A DNA stretch of 64,000 nt from DASRIA01 sp963724065 (GCA_963724065.1 CAVRTB010000002.1:1-64000), one strand, 5' to 3'. Shown: positions 17,601-26,722, counted from the stretch's first letter. A program made the numbers and translations. The notes: a model not told the origin generated them from the sequence alone.

Positions 17601-18048
17601 CGGAGTCGAACAATGCGAAGCGGGCCTGGTCGGAGGCGGGCGAGCGAGTGGCATCAGCCTCACCGAGGCGCTCGCGCACCTCGGGCAGGATCTGCGCCAG
17701 CCGGCCGGCGCGAGTGCCCCCCACCTCCTTCGCGAGACGCTCCGCGTCCCATCCTCCAACCAGGGTGCGCAGCAGCTGCGCCCACGGCCAGTACGCCGGC
17801 GCTCCACCGCTCTCCCATGACCGACCCCAGAGCGCGACCATCCCCTGCGTCGCGCCGTGCTCGGCGACCGCCTCGCAGAGACATGTCTTGCCGATGCCCG
17901 GCTCGCCCGCGACCAGGAACAGGCGACCGTGCCCGGCGCGCGCCCGCGCCGCGGCCTCATCGAGTTGAGCGACCTCCTGCTCGCGTCCGACGAGCGACGC
18001 GGCGTGGTGCATCGCGCTGCTGCGTGCGGGACTGTCGGTTGCCTCCAA
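14663..18048 (-). CDS. Large AAA/TPR signal-transduction ATPase regulator (one frameshift)
   Basis: Two adjacent frames read as one protein of about 1128 residues. The start is TTG at 18048 with a strong AGGAGG five bases upstream. Order: AAA_16 ATPase (Walker A GEPGIGKT 48-55; Walker B VIVLDDLHGAD near 160), helical TPR-like repeats (about 400-900), then the C-terminal module VWAFDFEQRSVRVRDSKGVRCLATLL...TGTFCSYEPDPRNPLDW. That module is common at the end of such regulators in Thermoleophilia-like genomes. The frame changes near 15896-15899, a run of four C (G on the coding strand); one extra base would restore LSRFDGR...GRLEELEEP. It heads the operon with catalase 10 nt downstream and is divergent from the DyP genes. 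Confidence 0.75.
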
Positions 18049-18118
18049 TGCGCCCTCCTGCGCGAGTCTATTCCGAGCCGCACCCTGGTTCCAAGGGGCG
18101 GATGATTCACTCTTTTTG

Positions 18119-18131
18119 TTGACACGTTGTC
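18119..18131. promoter_or_regulatory. Possible promoter/operator between the divergent island operons
   Basis: TTGACA (18119-18124) overlaps the small palindrome GACA-CGT-TGTC (18121-18131) in the 117 bp between the AAA regulator and the 18166 gene. No convincing -10 follows at 16-18 bp. Weak evidence, listed because this is the only promoter-like signal between the two divergent operons. Confidence 0.3.
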
Positions 18132-18165
18132 CAGGGGCGAGGTGAACGTTAGGGTCGGCTCGGCC

Positions 18166-19305
18166 ATGGTGAACAACGCCAAGCACCGAGGAAACTGGAC
18201 GGCGATGGTGGCGATTGCCCCGGTGCACCCGCTGTGGGCGCGATGGCTGCCCGGCTATTGGAAGTCCGTGGAGTTCTCCACGACCCGCCTTCGGTACTTC
18301 TTCCCACCGCTGCTCGCTCTGATCAAGCTGTCGATGATCGCCTTCGCGCGCTGGTCCGTCGTGCGCCAGGTGCCCGCTGATCCCGGGGAGGGCGAGGTGA
18401 AGAGGCTCCCGAAGCCCTATCTGTTGTTCGAGAGCAACTACAACACGGGCGTCGACCAGTACCTCGAGGCTTTCTCGTTGATCGTGCTCTGGGGGATGCG
18501 GTTCAACTTCCAGGGGACCTATGGCATTGGGAACATCCGCAAGGTCAGCGCGTTCCAGCGCTTCGTCAAGACGACCGAGTCCGATGTCGCGTGGTACTAC
18601 TCGGCGTATCCGAACGCGACCGCGAAGACCATCCGGTCGGCGCTCGAACTGGAGCGCCGCCATTCCTTGTTCACCAGGGACGCCGACGACCTCAGCGACG
18701 AGGAATTCAAGCGTGGGTACCACAAGCTTCTCTCGTCATCACAGCCGATCCGGAACCCGCGCCCGAAGCACCTGGCGAATAGGGATGAGCAGACCAACGG
18801 GCTGACCCTCATGGCACCGATCGAGGACGGCCACAGCGACCTACTCACCGCCGACCTGGCGTCGCTCGATGCGGACCCGCTTCCCGTCCCGCGCGACCGG
18901 ACGCACTTCGCCCGGTACGCGATCGCGAGGCACCTCCTGTGTCCCCCGAAGCGCCCGGTCGACCCCACCTCATACCTGTTCTTCTCCGCCTGGTTCGACG
19001 GCGATCCGGCGGCCTTCGCCGAGCGGCTCTACGAGTGCCTTGACGAGCGCGCCGCGCGGATCTGGCGCCACTGCGGATACACCGGAACAGACCGTGGAGC
19101 CTTCTGCAAGTACGTGTGCGGGCACACCGTCGCGCAGGGTTCGGGGTTCCCGGGCTTTGACGGCGTCACTGTTACGCGCGCGCAGGAGGCGCTCGAGCTC
19201 CGCCGCGACTTCATCGGTTTCGCCCTACTACCGCACGACCGATCGCCCGCGGACCTGCGCGCCGATTGGCACCGACTGCTCAAGAGGCCACCGAGTGCGC
19301 CGTAG
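18166..19305 (+). CDS. Conserved protein of unknown function paired with DyP peroxidase
   Basis: This is about 379 residues from ATG 18166; upstream in-frame starts at 18127 fall in the promoter region. I do not recognise the family. Features: a hydrophobic stretch YFFPPLLALIKLSMIAFARW near residue 40, then KPYLLFESNYNTGVDQYLEAFS, in which the FESNYN-type phrase suggests a substrate or ligand pocket. A C-terminal half follows with several Cys and His (RHLLCPPKRP, IWRHCGYTG, FCKYVCGHTV). The gene overlaps the DyP peroxidase start by 11 nt, so the two proteins are likely made together and may form a complex or act on the same substrate. Confidence 0.6.
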   Translation: MVNNAKHRGNWTAMVAIAPVHPLWARWLPGYWKSVEFSTTRLRYFFPPLLALIKLSMIAFARWSVVRQVPADPGEGEVKRLPKPYLLFESNYNTGVDQYLEAFSLIVLWGMRFNFQGTYGIGNIRKVSAFQRFVKTTESDVAWYYSAYPNATAKTIRSALELERRHSLFTRDADDLSDEEFKRGYHKLLSSSQPIRNPRPKHLANRDEQTNGLTLMAPIEDGHSDLLTADLASLDADPLPVPRDRTHFARYAIARHLLCPPKRPVDPTSYLFFSAWFDGDPAAFAERLYECLDERAARIWRHCGYTGTDRGAFCKYVCGHTVAQGSGFPGFDGVTVTRAQEALELRRDFIGFALLPHDRSPADLRADWHRLLKRPPSAP

Positions 19306-20792
19306 GCATCGAGTCGACCTGCGCGACGTGCAGGGCAACGTCCTGACCGGCTATGGCAACGACTTCCGGCACGGCGCCTACCTCTTCGTACACGTGCACA
19401 GCGAGAGAGCGGGGCGCGCGTGGTTGCGCGACCTGGCCGAGCGCGCGACCGACGCGGTCCCCTGGGAACGCGGACACAAGCCCCAGGAGACTCTCAACCT
19501 CGCACTAACTTCTGACGGCCTTCGCGCCCTCGGTCTCCCGAAGCTGGTGCTCGGCACGTTCCCGGAGGAGTTTCGCGAGGGCATGGAGAGTCGCGCACGA
19601 AGCCTCGGCGACGTGGGTGCAAGTGCGCCCGACCTCTGGGACGACGGCCTGCGCCGTGGCGACGCCCACGTGCTCGTGACGCTGATGGCCCAGGACGCGC
19701 ACGTGCTCGACCGGCGGCGCGAGTTGCTGAAAGGGCAGATCTCGGCGCAGGGGTCGGGCTTGGAACTGGCGCACGAGCAACGCGCGAGGCTGCTGAATCG
19801 CCGGGCAGGGCGGTTCACGCGCGAGCACTTCGGCTTTGCCGACGGCTTCTCGCAGCCGTCGATCCGTGGGAACTCGGGACCGAGCGGACGCTGGGGAATG
19901 GGCACGCCCATGAAGATCGGCTGGCGCCAGCTCGCGCCTGGCGAGTTCGTGCTCGGCTACCCGGGCGAGGACGGGCTGCGCCAGGCCGCCCCGGCAGAGC
20001 CGCTCGGGCACAGCGGCTCGTTCACCGTCGTCCGGAAGTTGCACCAGCACGTCGAAAGGTTCATCCAGTTCACGCGGGACATGGCCGAGCGCTTTCCGGA
20101 GCCGAACATCGAGCCGCGACCAGGAGGAGGCGGTCGCCGCCAAGATCGTGGGCCGCTGGCGCGACGGCAGGTCGCTGGTCCGCTGGGACCTGTCGGACCC
20201 GGGTCCGCGCCCCGAGAGCAATTACCCGTTCCCGCTCAGCCTCTACCTGAAGCGCCGGGTGCGGATCAACCACTTCCGCTACGGCCGCGATGAGGACGGC
20301 CTCCGGTGCCCGCTCGGCGCGCACGTGCGCCGGGCGAACCCGCGTGACGGGCTCGGATGGCAGGGCCGGCCGACCAAGCGTCACCGCATCGTCCGGCGCA
20401 GCATGCCCTACGGGCCGGAGCGCTACGACATCTCGAAAGGGCCGCAGTCGATCCGCGACCTGGGCATCGAGGACGAGAAGGAGCGCGGCATCATGTTCGT
20501 CTGTCACCAGGCGAGCATTGCGCGTCAGTTCGAGTTCATCCAGACGAGCTGGCTCAACGACGGCGACCCCTTCTGGCTCGGCGAGGAGCGCGACCTGCTC
20601 GCGGTCGGGGCACAGGAACCGCCGTCGCCGGATCTGATGCGCAACCCGCCGGCGGCGAGGCTCACGATCCAGGGCGAGCCGCCGCGGTTTCTCGTGCCGC
20701 AAGAGCCCTTCGTGACCACGAGGGGCGGCGAGTACTACTTCACCCCAGGGCTGAGCGCGCTGCGCGCGCTCGCGTCCGCGTACTGGCGCTGA
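19295..20792 (+). CDS. DyP-type haem peroxidase family protein (one frameshift)
   Basis: The GTG start at 19295 overlaps the upstream stop. The first frame gives DLRDVQGNVLTGYG and HFGFADGFSQPSIRG; GFADG is the GxxDG motif with the distal Asp. The second frame continues with RYGRDEDGLRCPLGAHVRRANPRDG, carrying the proximal His in GAHVRRANP. FVCHQASIARQFEFIQ and the C-terminal YFTPGLSALRAL follow. The frame shifts by one base near 20116-20121, where one extra base would join NIEPR to DQEEAVAAKIVGRW. Total is about 498 residues, normal for this DyP subgroup. It probably oxidises organic substrates with peroxides; the lipid setting suggests lipid hydroperoxides. A sequence error is as likely as a true pseudogene. 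Confidence 0.8.
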
Positions 20793-20798
20793 GCGCGA

Positions 20799-22136
20799 TC
20801 AGGCCGGCGGGCCTGTCTGCCAGAGCGGGAAGTCCTGTTCGTCGACCCGGCGGATCAGTGTGCTTGCGTCGGCCCTCCCCTTCTCGACCAGCGCCGTCCC
20901 GAACTCGGGGGCGAAGAACAGGTAGCTGAACAGTTCGCCGCGCGCGGGATTGTCGTCGACGTCCAGCTTCCCACCGAGCCAGCCGACGCTCGTGTAGTGG
21001 TCGCGGTCGAGCATGCGCGCGTACTCGGCGTTGTAGACCGTCGTCGCAACCTTGCCGATGGCGTCCGGTGCGCACGGCGCGATCACCATGTAGTGGATTA
21101 TCCGGAACCGCTTGGTGGGCCTGTCCGGCCCACCCTCGACCCGTAATTCATCCTCTGTGCCCAGCGCGTCGGCTCGACACGCGTTCGCTGCACCGATGAG
21201 GCCGTTGATGTCGGCGAGCGTGTGGAGATCGTTCACGAGCGGGTCCACGAGCAGGCCCTGGATGAGCTGCATCGAGCCGTCGACCAGCTCCGGCTCGGAG
21301 GTGTCGGGGGGCTGGGGCACGTTTCCGAGAGCCAGGCTGTTCAGCGCCACGATGACCAGGTGCGTGGCGCCGAGCTCGATCGCCGGCTTGATCGGCGTGT
21401 TCAGCCGAGTTCCTCCGTCGGAGTACCAGTAAGACCCGATCTTCACGGGAGGGAACACGCTCGGAATGGCCGCCGAAGCGCACACATGGTCGACATCCAG
21501 TTTCGTATGCGTGTAGTCGATGCCCCGGCGCTTGTCGTCCTCGGGACGACGCGGACCGCTACTGTCGTAGAAGACCTCGCTGAGGCTGGTCGAGGCTCTT
21601 GTCGTGACCAGAGCGGCGGCCTCGAGGCATTTCAGCTTGTGCACGTTGTCGTGGATCTGGGCAAACGGGATGCCACTCTTGCCTCCTTCGGTAAGCGGAC
21701 CGTCGCGCAGCGTCTTGGCCAACGGCGCGGAGTCGATCAGCCTGCGCGCGTGGACGCCGGGAACGTCGATCGCGTCACCTAGGCCCGCGAGCACGTCCTT
21801 GACCGAGCTCCACGAGAGGAGGCTCGCGGCCGCCTTGTTCCACGAGATCTGCTCCCAGATCTCGCATCCGTACGCGAGCGACTGCTCGAGCTTCCGCTCG
21901 GCGGTCGCGGCGAGATAGGCCGTGTTGAGGGCGCCCGCGCTCGTGCCCACCATGATGTCCGGCCGCCAGGTGTCGACGTCCACCTCCCTGGTCCACTGCG
22001 GGTCGGCCTCGAGCTTCCCCGCCAACCAGGGGAGAAGCGTGTCGAGCGCGCCCAGCTCGTAGGCGCCGCGCGCGCCGCCTCCCGCCAGCACCAGGGCGAC
22101 CTTCGCGTGCTCTCCGTCCCCGTTGGGCGCGGTCAC
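20799..22136 (-). CDS. Patatin-like phospholipase
   Basis: This is a 445-residue patatin-fold serine hydrolase. GGGARGAYELGAL (residues 19-31) is the oxyanion hole. GTSAG, with the nucleophile Ser, follows near residue 63, and YSDGGTRLNTP holds the dyad Asp in DGG. There is no signal peptide; the start is GTG. Such enzymes release free fatty acids from membrane lipids. It converges on the DyP gene with 6 bp between stops. Together with the desaturase, catalase-like protein and DyP it could supply fatty acids to an oxidation pathway. An extra C-terminal region (about 300-445) mentions no known domain. Confidence 0.88.
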   Translation of the reverse strand: MTAPNGDGEHAKVALVLAGGGARGAYELGALDTLLPWLAGKLEADPQWTREVDVDTWRPDIMVGTSAGALNTAYLAATAERKLEQSLAYGCEIWEQISWNKAAASLLSWSSVKDVLAGLGDAIDVPGVHARRLIDSAPLAKTLRDGPLTEGGKSGIPFAQIHDNVHKLKCLEAAALVTTRASTSLSEVFYDSSGPRRPEDDKRRGIDYTHTKLDVDHVCASAAIPSVFPPVKIGSYWYSDGGTRLNTPIKPAIELGATHLVIVALNSLALGNVPQPPDTSEPELVDGSMQLIQGLLVDPLVNDLHTLADINGLIGAANACRADALGTEDELRVEGGPDRPTKRFRIIHYMVIAPCAPDAIGKVATTVYNAEYARMLDRDHYTSVGWLGGKLDVDDNPARGELFSYLFFAPEFGTALVEKGRADASTLIRRVDEQDFPLWQTGPPA

Positions 22137-22195
22137 CGGCCGAGCATACGCTTACACGAGGTTCATTGGAACCCCGCTGCGGCAGACCTTGCGAG

Positions 22196-24256
22196 TTACT
22201 CGCCAGCGCCCAGGAGCGCCTGCGGCGCCTGCTCGGGCTCACCGGCGTCTCCGGGGATCGTCGTCGGGAAGACCTGCGTGCGGAAGACCTCGACCAGCCG
22301 GGGGTCGAACTGCGTGCCGGCGCAGCGGCACAGCTCGGCGAGCGCCTCGTCCCGGCTCCTGGACTGCCGCCAGGGCCGGTCCTCGATCATCGCCTGATAG
22401 GCGTCGCAGACGAAGATGATGCGCGCGCCGAGCGGGATCTCCTCCCCGGCGAGGCCGTCCGGGTAGCCCTTGCCGTCCCAGCGCTCATGGCTCGAGCGAA
22501 CGACCTTCGCGAGCGGCACGAGCGCCGGCGCCGACGCGAGTATCCGCGCGCCGGTGAGGGTGTGGTTGCGCATCAGCTCCCACTCCCAGTCGTCGAGCCC
22601 CTCGGGCTTTCGCAGGATGTCGTCCGGCACCGCGACCTTGCCGACGTCGTGCAACTGAGCACTGCGCGCGAGCACGTCGAGGTCCTCGGCATCCAGCCCG
22701 AGCGCCCGGCCCAGCGTGATCGCGAGATGCGCGACACCCTCGAGGTGCCTGCCCAGGAGCGGCTCGCGCTCGTGCAGTGACCACATCAGCACGTTCGTGG
22801 TCTGGCGCTCCGTGGACCCCGGCCGCCTGCCCTTCTGCGCATACATTCGTTCATCCGCGAGCCGCAGCGCCTCGGCCGCGACGCTCGTGTCGTCCGGGAT
22901 CAGCACCGACCCACGCGAGCTCCCGACGGAGAATGCCTTGCCCTCCTCGAGCAGTGCGCACGACGCGGCCTCGAGCAGCGCCTCGGGCGTCGTGCGATCG
23001 AGTGCCGCGATGATGCAGAACTCGTCTCCGCCCAGCCGGTAAGCGCTTCCATGCGGCTCGATCACCGCCCCCAGCTTGCGGCCGAGGCTCGCGAGTAGGA
23101 CATCACCCGCGGGGTGGCCGAAGCTGTCGTTGTACGCCTTGAACCCGTCGAGGTCGAAGATCGCGACCAGTCGCCGCGGCGATCCCTCCCCGCCCTCCGC
23201 GGCGCGCGCGAGGTCGCGCAGCAGCCGGCGCCTGTTGCCGAGTCCGGTGAGCGGGTCGGTGAGGGCCTCGTGCTCGGACGCCCTGAGCAGTCCGCGGTTC
23301 TCCTCGAACATGATGCCCATGCGAGCGATCACGAGCACGAGCGTTGCGCCCGCGAGCCAGATCGCGAGCGCCGAGACTCGCTCGAAGTGGTCGTACACCA
23401 GCAGCGCCACCGCCAGCAGGGCGAATAGCCCCGGCAGGACGAGCAGGCGTCGTGCCGCCGCCGGCAACGGCTGCGGTCGGCGTGTCGGGACCCAGGCGGC
23501 CGCTGCGATCGCGACGGTGCCCGCGAGCCACAGCGTGTCGGGCCACGTTCCCTGCATGTACCCGGCGGTGGCCTCCTGCTGGAGGTACACGCCGTCCGCG
23601 ATCGCGACGACCGCGAGCCCGCCGCCGATCAGGGCCCAGCCCCGGTCCGGGCGCCAGCCGCTGAGCGCGACAGCCGCGACGACGAACGCGAGCAGCAGAA
23701 GATCTCCGAGCGGATAGGCGAGGGTCACCGCCGCGGTCGCCGCGTCGCCGTCGGTGCTGCCTCGGAGCGCGGGATACAGGAACGCCGCGCCGGCGGCGGC
23801 CACCGCGAGCGCGGCGATCATGCCGTCGAGCCACAGACTCGCCTCGAACCGGGCGAGCCGCGCGCGCGTGAGCATCGCGATCCCGACATAGAGCGGGAGG
23901 TAGCCCACGACGTAGAAGAGGTCGGCAAGCGACGGGTAGGGGATCTCATCGAGCCTTGCCAGCTCGAGGTTCCAGTAGATGTCTCCCAGCGTCCACATCC
24001 ACACGCCGGCGGCGATCACGAGCCAGGCTGCGCGCTCCTCGCGCACGAGGATGCCCCGCATCAGGCACGCAAGCGCGGCGGCGACGATCACGCCGTCGTA
24101 GAGCCATTCGTTGAAGAGGCGGCCGAGTCCCGGCTTGCCGAGACCGAGCAGCGTGAAGGACGCGTGCGCGAGCACTCCGGCCGCGGCGCCGGCAAGGAGC
24201 ACCCCTGCCGTCGCGCGGCCCCACGAACTACGCGGCTTCGCGCTTCCGATGCTCAT
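22196..24256 (-). CDS. Membrane GGDEF / HD-GYP bifunctional cyclic-di-GMP protein
   Basis: This is 686 residues from ATG 24256. The first 330 residues contain about nine or ten hydrophobic helices, a sensor-like membrane domain. A GGDEF domain follows, with DPLTGLGNRRRL and the intact active motif RLGGDEF near residue 407. The HD-GYP domain has LHDVGKVAVPDD near 535 and SSHERWDGKGYPDGL near 597. The usual HHE of HD-GYP is SHE here, but GYP is intact. It may both make and degrade c-di-GMP, or one domain may be regulatory. A second HD-GYP protein is at 41338-42777. Confidence 0.9.
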   Translation of the reverse strand: MSIGSAKPRSSWGRATAGVLLAGAAAGVLAHASFTLLGLGKPGLGRLFNEWLYDGVIVAAALACLMRGILVREERAAWLVIAAGVWMWTLGDIYWNLELARLDEIPYPSLADLFYVVGYLPLYVGIAMLTRARLARFEASLWLDGMIAALAVAAAGAAFLYPALRGSTDGDAATAAVTLAYPLGDLLLLAFVVAAVALSGWRPDRGWALIGGGLAVVAIADGVYLQQEATAGYMQGTWPDTLWLAGTVAIAAAAWVPTRRPQPLPAAARRLLVLPGLFALLAVALLVYDHFERVSALAIWLAGATLVLVIARMGIMFEENRGLLRASEHEALTDPLTGLGNRRRLLRDLARAAEGGEGSPRRLVAIFDLDGFKAYNDSFGHPAGDVLLASLGRKLGAVIEPHGSAYRLGGDEFCIIAALDRTTPEALLEAASCALLEEGKAFSVGSSRGSVLIPDDTSVAAEALRLADERMYAQKGRRPGSTERQTTNVLMWSLHEREPLLGRHLEGVAHLAITLGRALGLDAEDLDVLARSAQLHDVGKVAVPDDILRKPEGLDDWEWELMRNHTLTGARILASAPALVPLAKVVRSSHERWDGKGYPDGLAGEEIPLGARIIFVCDAYQAMIEDRPWRQSRSRDEALAELCRCAGTQFDPRLVEVFRTQVFPTTIPGDAGEPEQAPQALLGAGE

Positions 24257-24331
24257 GTGTTTGGTATCGGTCCCCGGTCGGCCGCGCTGAAGGACTGTCC
24301 CGCCGATCGTCGGGTGAGAGAATCCTGGGCG

Positions 24332-25237
24332 ATGAGCGTCGCGCCTATAACCGTCGAGCGCATTCCGTCTCCCGAGGAGCCGGTTCCGCGCATCTCCGTC
24401 CCGGTGCTCGGCCTCTTCGTCGGCGGCCTCGGGCTGTGGCTCGGATCGGCCTGGATGGCGGTTGCCGATCTCTGGCCGTGGCCGCTCTCGACACTGGTCA
24501 GCGCGATCGCGTCCTTCATCCTGTTCACGGTCGCCCACGACACGAGTCACCGGTCGGTGTCGACGAGCGAGGCGGTGAACGTCTGGATGGGCCGCGTCGC
24601 GGCCCTGTTCTTTGCTCCGCACGCGGGCTTCCACACGTGGCGGTTCATCCACATGCAGCACCACCGCTTCACGAACCACGAAGACGGCAGCGACCCCGAT
24701 GCCTTCACCCAGCGCGGGCCCCGCTGGCAGATCCCGCTGAGGTGGATCACGATCGACCTCTACTACATGGTGTTCTACCTGCCGAAGCTGCGCACGCGCC
24801 CGCGTCGGGAGAAGGTCGAGCTCGTCGCTACATGGCTCGTTGTCGGCGCCGTTTGTGTCGCGGCGATCGCGACCGGGCACCTGTTCGAGTTGGTCGTCCT
24901 GTACTTCCTCCCGATCCGCCTGGCGATCCTGTGGCTCGGCTTCGCGTTCGACTACCTGCCGCACAACGGGCTGCACCACACGCCGCGCACGGACAAATTC
25001 AAGACGACGCGCAACCGCATCGGCCTCGAGTGGCTGCTCTCGCCGCTGCTGCTTTACCAGAACTACCACCTCGTGCACCACCTGCATCCGATCATCCCGT
25101 TCCACCGCTACCTCGCGGTGTGGCGCCGCAACGAGGATCGCTACCTCAGCCACGATCCGGCGCTGAGCGACGTGCGCGGGCGCCCGATCACCGCGGACGA
25201 GTACCGGCGCATACGCGAGTTGGCGAACCATCCGTGA
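24332..25237 (+). CDS. Membrane fatty acid desaturase / hydroxylase
   Basis: This is 301 residues from ATG 24332, divergent from the GGDEF/HD-GYP gene. The histidine boxes are HDTSH near residue 70, HMQHHRFTNHEDGSDPD near 110 and NYHLVHHLHP near 250. Additional HNGLHHTPRTD precedes the third box. The pattern fits the FA_desaturase family that includes CrtR-type beta-carotene hydroxylases as well as acyl desaturases. Four to six membrane helices surround the boxes. Whether the substrate is a carotenoid or an acyl chain cannot be told. No carotenoid genes are nearby. Confidence 0.85.
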   Translation: MSVAPITVERIPSPEEPVPRISVPVLGLFVGGLGLWLGSAWMAVADLWPWPLSTLVSAIASFILFTVAHDTSHRSVSTSEAVNVWMGRVAALFFAPHAGFHTWRFIHMQHHRFTNHEDGSDPDAFTQRGPRWQIPLRWITIDLYYMVFYLPKLRTRPRREKVELVATWLVVGAVCVAAIATGHLFELVVLYFLPIRLAILWLGFAFDYLPHNGLHHTPRTDKFKTTRNRIGLEWLLSPLLLYQNYHLVHHLHPIIPFHRYLAVWRRNEDRYLSHDPALSDVRGRPITADEYRRIRELANHP

Positions 25238-25270
25238 CCCAACGCACACACAGGGCCCTTCGGATCGTCC

Positions 25271-25287
25271 ATACATACTGCATGTAT
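25271..25287. promoter_or_regulatory. Inverted repeat upstream of the NTF2-like gene pair
   Basis: ATACATACTGCATGTAT, with 6-bp arms ATACAT/ATGTAT and a 5-nt centre, lies 25 bp before the GTG of the first NTF2-like gene. It could be an operator. A similar TGTATGTATGTT sequence lies before the TetR gene at 35593, but the link is speculative. Confidence 0.35.
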
Positions 25288-25311
25288 CCGTAACCTGAGA
25301 GAGGAGCTGCT

Positions 25312-25716
25312 GTGCCCACCGCCTCCATCTTCGAGCTCGCAGAGCGCTACTCCGACGCGTGGCATTCCCACGACGCCGACCAGATCGTCGCCCTGCACAC
25401 GCCCGACACCGTCTTCCAGATGCACGTCGGCGACGAGCCGGCGCGCGGCCGCGACGCCGTGCGCGAGACTTTCGCGCAGATCCTCCAGCAGTGGCCCGAC
25501 CTCCACTTCGAAGCGGTCACCCTGCGCTTCGGCGAGGACTTCTGGGTGGTCGAGTGGCGCATGACCGGCACCAACTCGGAGAGCGGCGCGAAGATGGATG
25601 TCGACGCCCTCGACGTGATCACCGTCAAGGAGGGCCGGGTGCACACGAAGGACACCTACATCGACGCGATCACGGTCCAGCAGCAGATCGCGCAGGCGCA
25701 GGAGGTGGCCGCATGA
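25312..25716 (+). CDS. NTF2-like / SnoaL-type protein (first of pair)
   Basis: This is 134 residues with a GTG start after GAGAGGAG. The cone-shaped NTF2 fold is indicated by the long first helix (IFELAERYSDAWHSHDADQIVALHTPDTVFQ), the phrase GRDAVRETFAQILQQWPDLHF and the strand pattern of the second half (WVVEWRMTGTNSESGAKMDVDALDVITVKEGRVHTKDTYID). Families of this type include small-molecule cyclases, isomerases and binding proteins; the ligand is unknown. It overlaps the next gene by 4 nt. Confidence 0.8.
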   Translation: MPTASIFELAERYSDAWHSHDADQIVALHTPDTVFQMHVGDEPARGRDAVRETFAQILQQWPDLHFEAVTLRFGEDFWVVEWRMTGTNSESGAKMDVDALDVITVKEGRVHTKDTYIDAITVQQQIAQAQEVAA

Positions 25717-26162
25717 CGGTCACGGAGACGCGTTCCCAGGCCGCGGAGTTCGTCGACTTCTTCGACCGCGGCTGGCAGGCCGGAGCGGGCGAGCACTTCT
25801 TCGAGCACTTCCTCCCGCGGATCCACGCCGACGTGCTGCTCACCCAGCCGCTCGCGCCGCCGGTGCGCGGGCGCGACCGGTTCCGGGCGTCGTTCGAGCC
25901 CGTGTTCCGCGCGATCCCGGACCTGCGCGGGGAGGTCACGAGCTGGGGCGAGACGGACGACGGAGTGATCGTCGAGATGCCGTTGAGCGGCCACCTGGGT
26001 GGTCGTCCCGTGCGGTGGACGACGATGGACCGGATCGTGCTCGAGGACGGCATGATCAAGGAGCGTCACGCGCGCTTCGACCCGCTGCCACTGGTGAAGG
26101 CGATGTTGCTGCGCCCGCAGGTTTCGCTGCCGTTGTTGCCGTTGCTGCTGCGGCGCGGCTAG
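25713..26162 (+). CDS. NTF2-like / SnoaL-type protein (second of pair)
   Basis: This is 149 residues. The ATG at 25713 overlaps the TGA of the preceding gene (ATGA), so the two are translationally coupled and may form a heterodimer. The fold signs are the first helix with EFVDFFDRGWQAG, VRGRDRFRASFEPVFRAIPDLRGEV and WTTMDRIVLEDGMIKERHARFDP. A Leu/Pro-rich tail (VKAMLLRPQVSLPLLPLLLRRG) is present. Function unknown. Confidence 0.78.
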   Translation: MTVTETRSQAAEFVDFFDRGWQAGAGEHFFEHFLPRIHADVLLTQPLAPPVRGRDRFRASFEPVFRAIPDLRGEVTSWGETDDGVIVEMPLSGHLGGRPVRWTTMDRIVLEDGMIKERHARFDPLPLVKAMLLRPQVSLPLLPLLLRRG

Positions 26163-26208
26163 CTGACGCCGGCGCTCCGTGGCGCCGCGTATGCAAAGCT
26201 GCCGCGCG

Positions 26209-26697
26209 ATGTCCATCACCGACGAGCTGCTCGAGAACAATCGCCGCTGGGCGGAGGCGTTCGACAAGCGCGGTCTGTCCAATCGGCCCGCGAAGAAGGT
26301 CGCGATCGTGTCCTGCATGGACGCGCGCTTCCTCCCCTCGCGGGTACTGGGCATCGAGGAGGGCGACGCGCACATCATCCGCAACGCCGGCGGCGTCGTG
26401 ACCGACGACGAGATCCGCTCGCTCGCGATCTCGCAGCACCTGCTCGGCACCGAGGAGATCGTCCTCATCCACCACACCAACTGCGGGCTCGAGGGCGTCG
26501 GGGAGGATCAGATCCGCGCGCAGCTGCGCGAGGCCGCGGGCGTGGATCCGCCATGGCGGATCGAGGCGTTCACCGATGTGGACGAGAGCGTGCGCGAGTC
26601 GATCCGCCGGATCCGCGTGAGCCCTTTCATCCCCCACAAGAACGTGCGCGGCTTCGTCTACGACGTCGAGGACGGGTCCCTGCGCGAGGTCTTTTGA
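26209..26697 (+). CDS. Beta-class carbonic anhydrase
   Basis: This is 162 residues from ATG 26209. VSCMDARF carries the Cys and the Asp-Arg dyad, RNAGGVVTDD follows, and HHTNCGLEGV supplies the His-x-x-Cys zinc ligands. The protein is short and lacks N-terminal extensions, as in the small actinobacterial beta-carbonic anhydrases. It hydrates CO2 to bicarbonate in the cytoplasm. Its stop codon lies inside the -35 region of the tRNA promoter that follows. Confidence 0.92.
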   Translation: MSITDELLENNRRWAEAFDKRGLSNRPAKKVAIVSCMDARFLPSRVLGIEEGDAHIIRNAGGVVTDDEIRSLAISQHLLGTEEIVLIHHTNCGLEGVGEDQIRAQLREAAGVDPPWRIEAFTDVDESVRESIRRIRVSPFIPHKNVRGFVYDVEDGSLREVF

Positions 26698-26722
26698 GGG
26701 CTCGAGCGAGGCTGGCTATAAT
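26694..26722 (+). promoter_or_regulatory. Sigma-70 type promoter of tRNA-fMet
   Basis: TTGAGG (26694-26699), a 17-bp spacer, and a perfect TATAAT (26717-26722). The tRNA begins 11 nt after the -10, so the 5' leader is only a few bases. The -35 overlaps the carbonic anhydrase stop codon (26695-26697). Confidence 0.85.
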
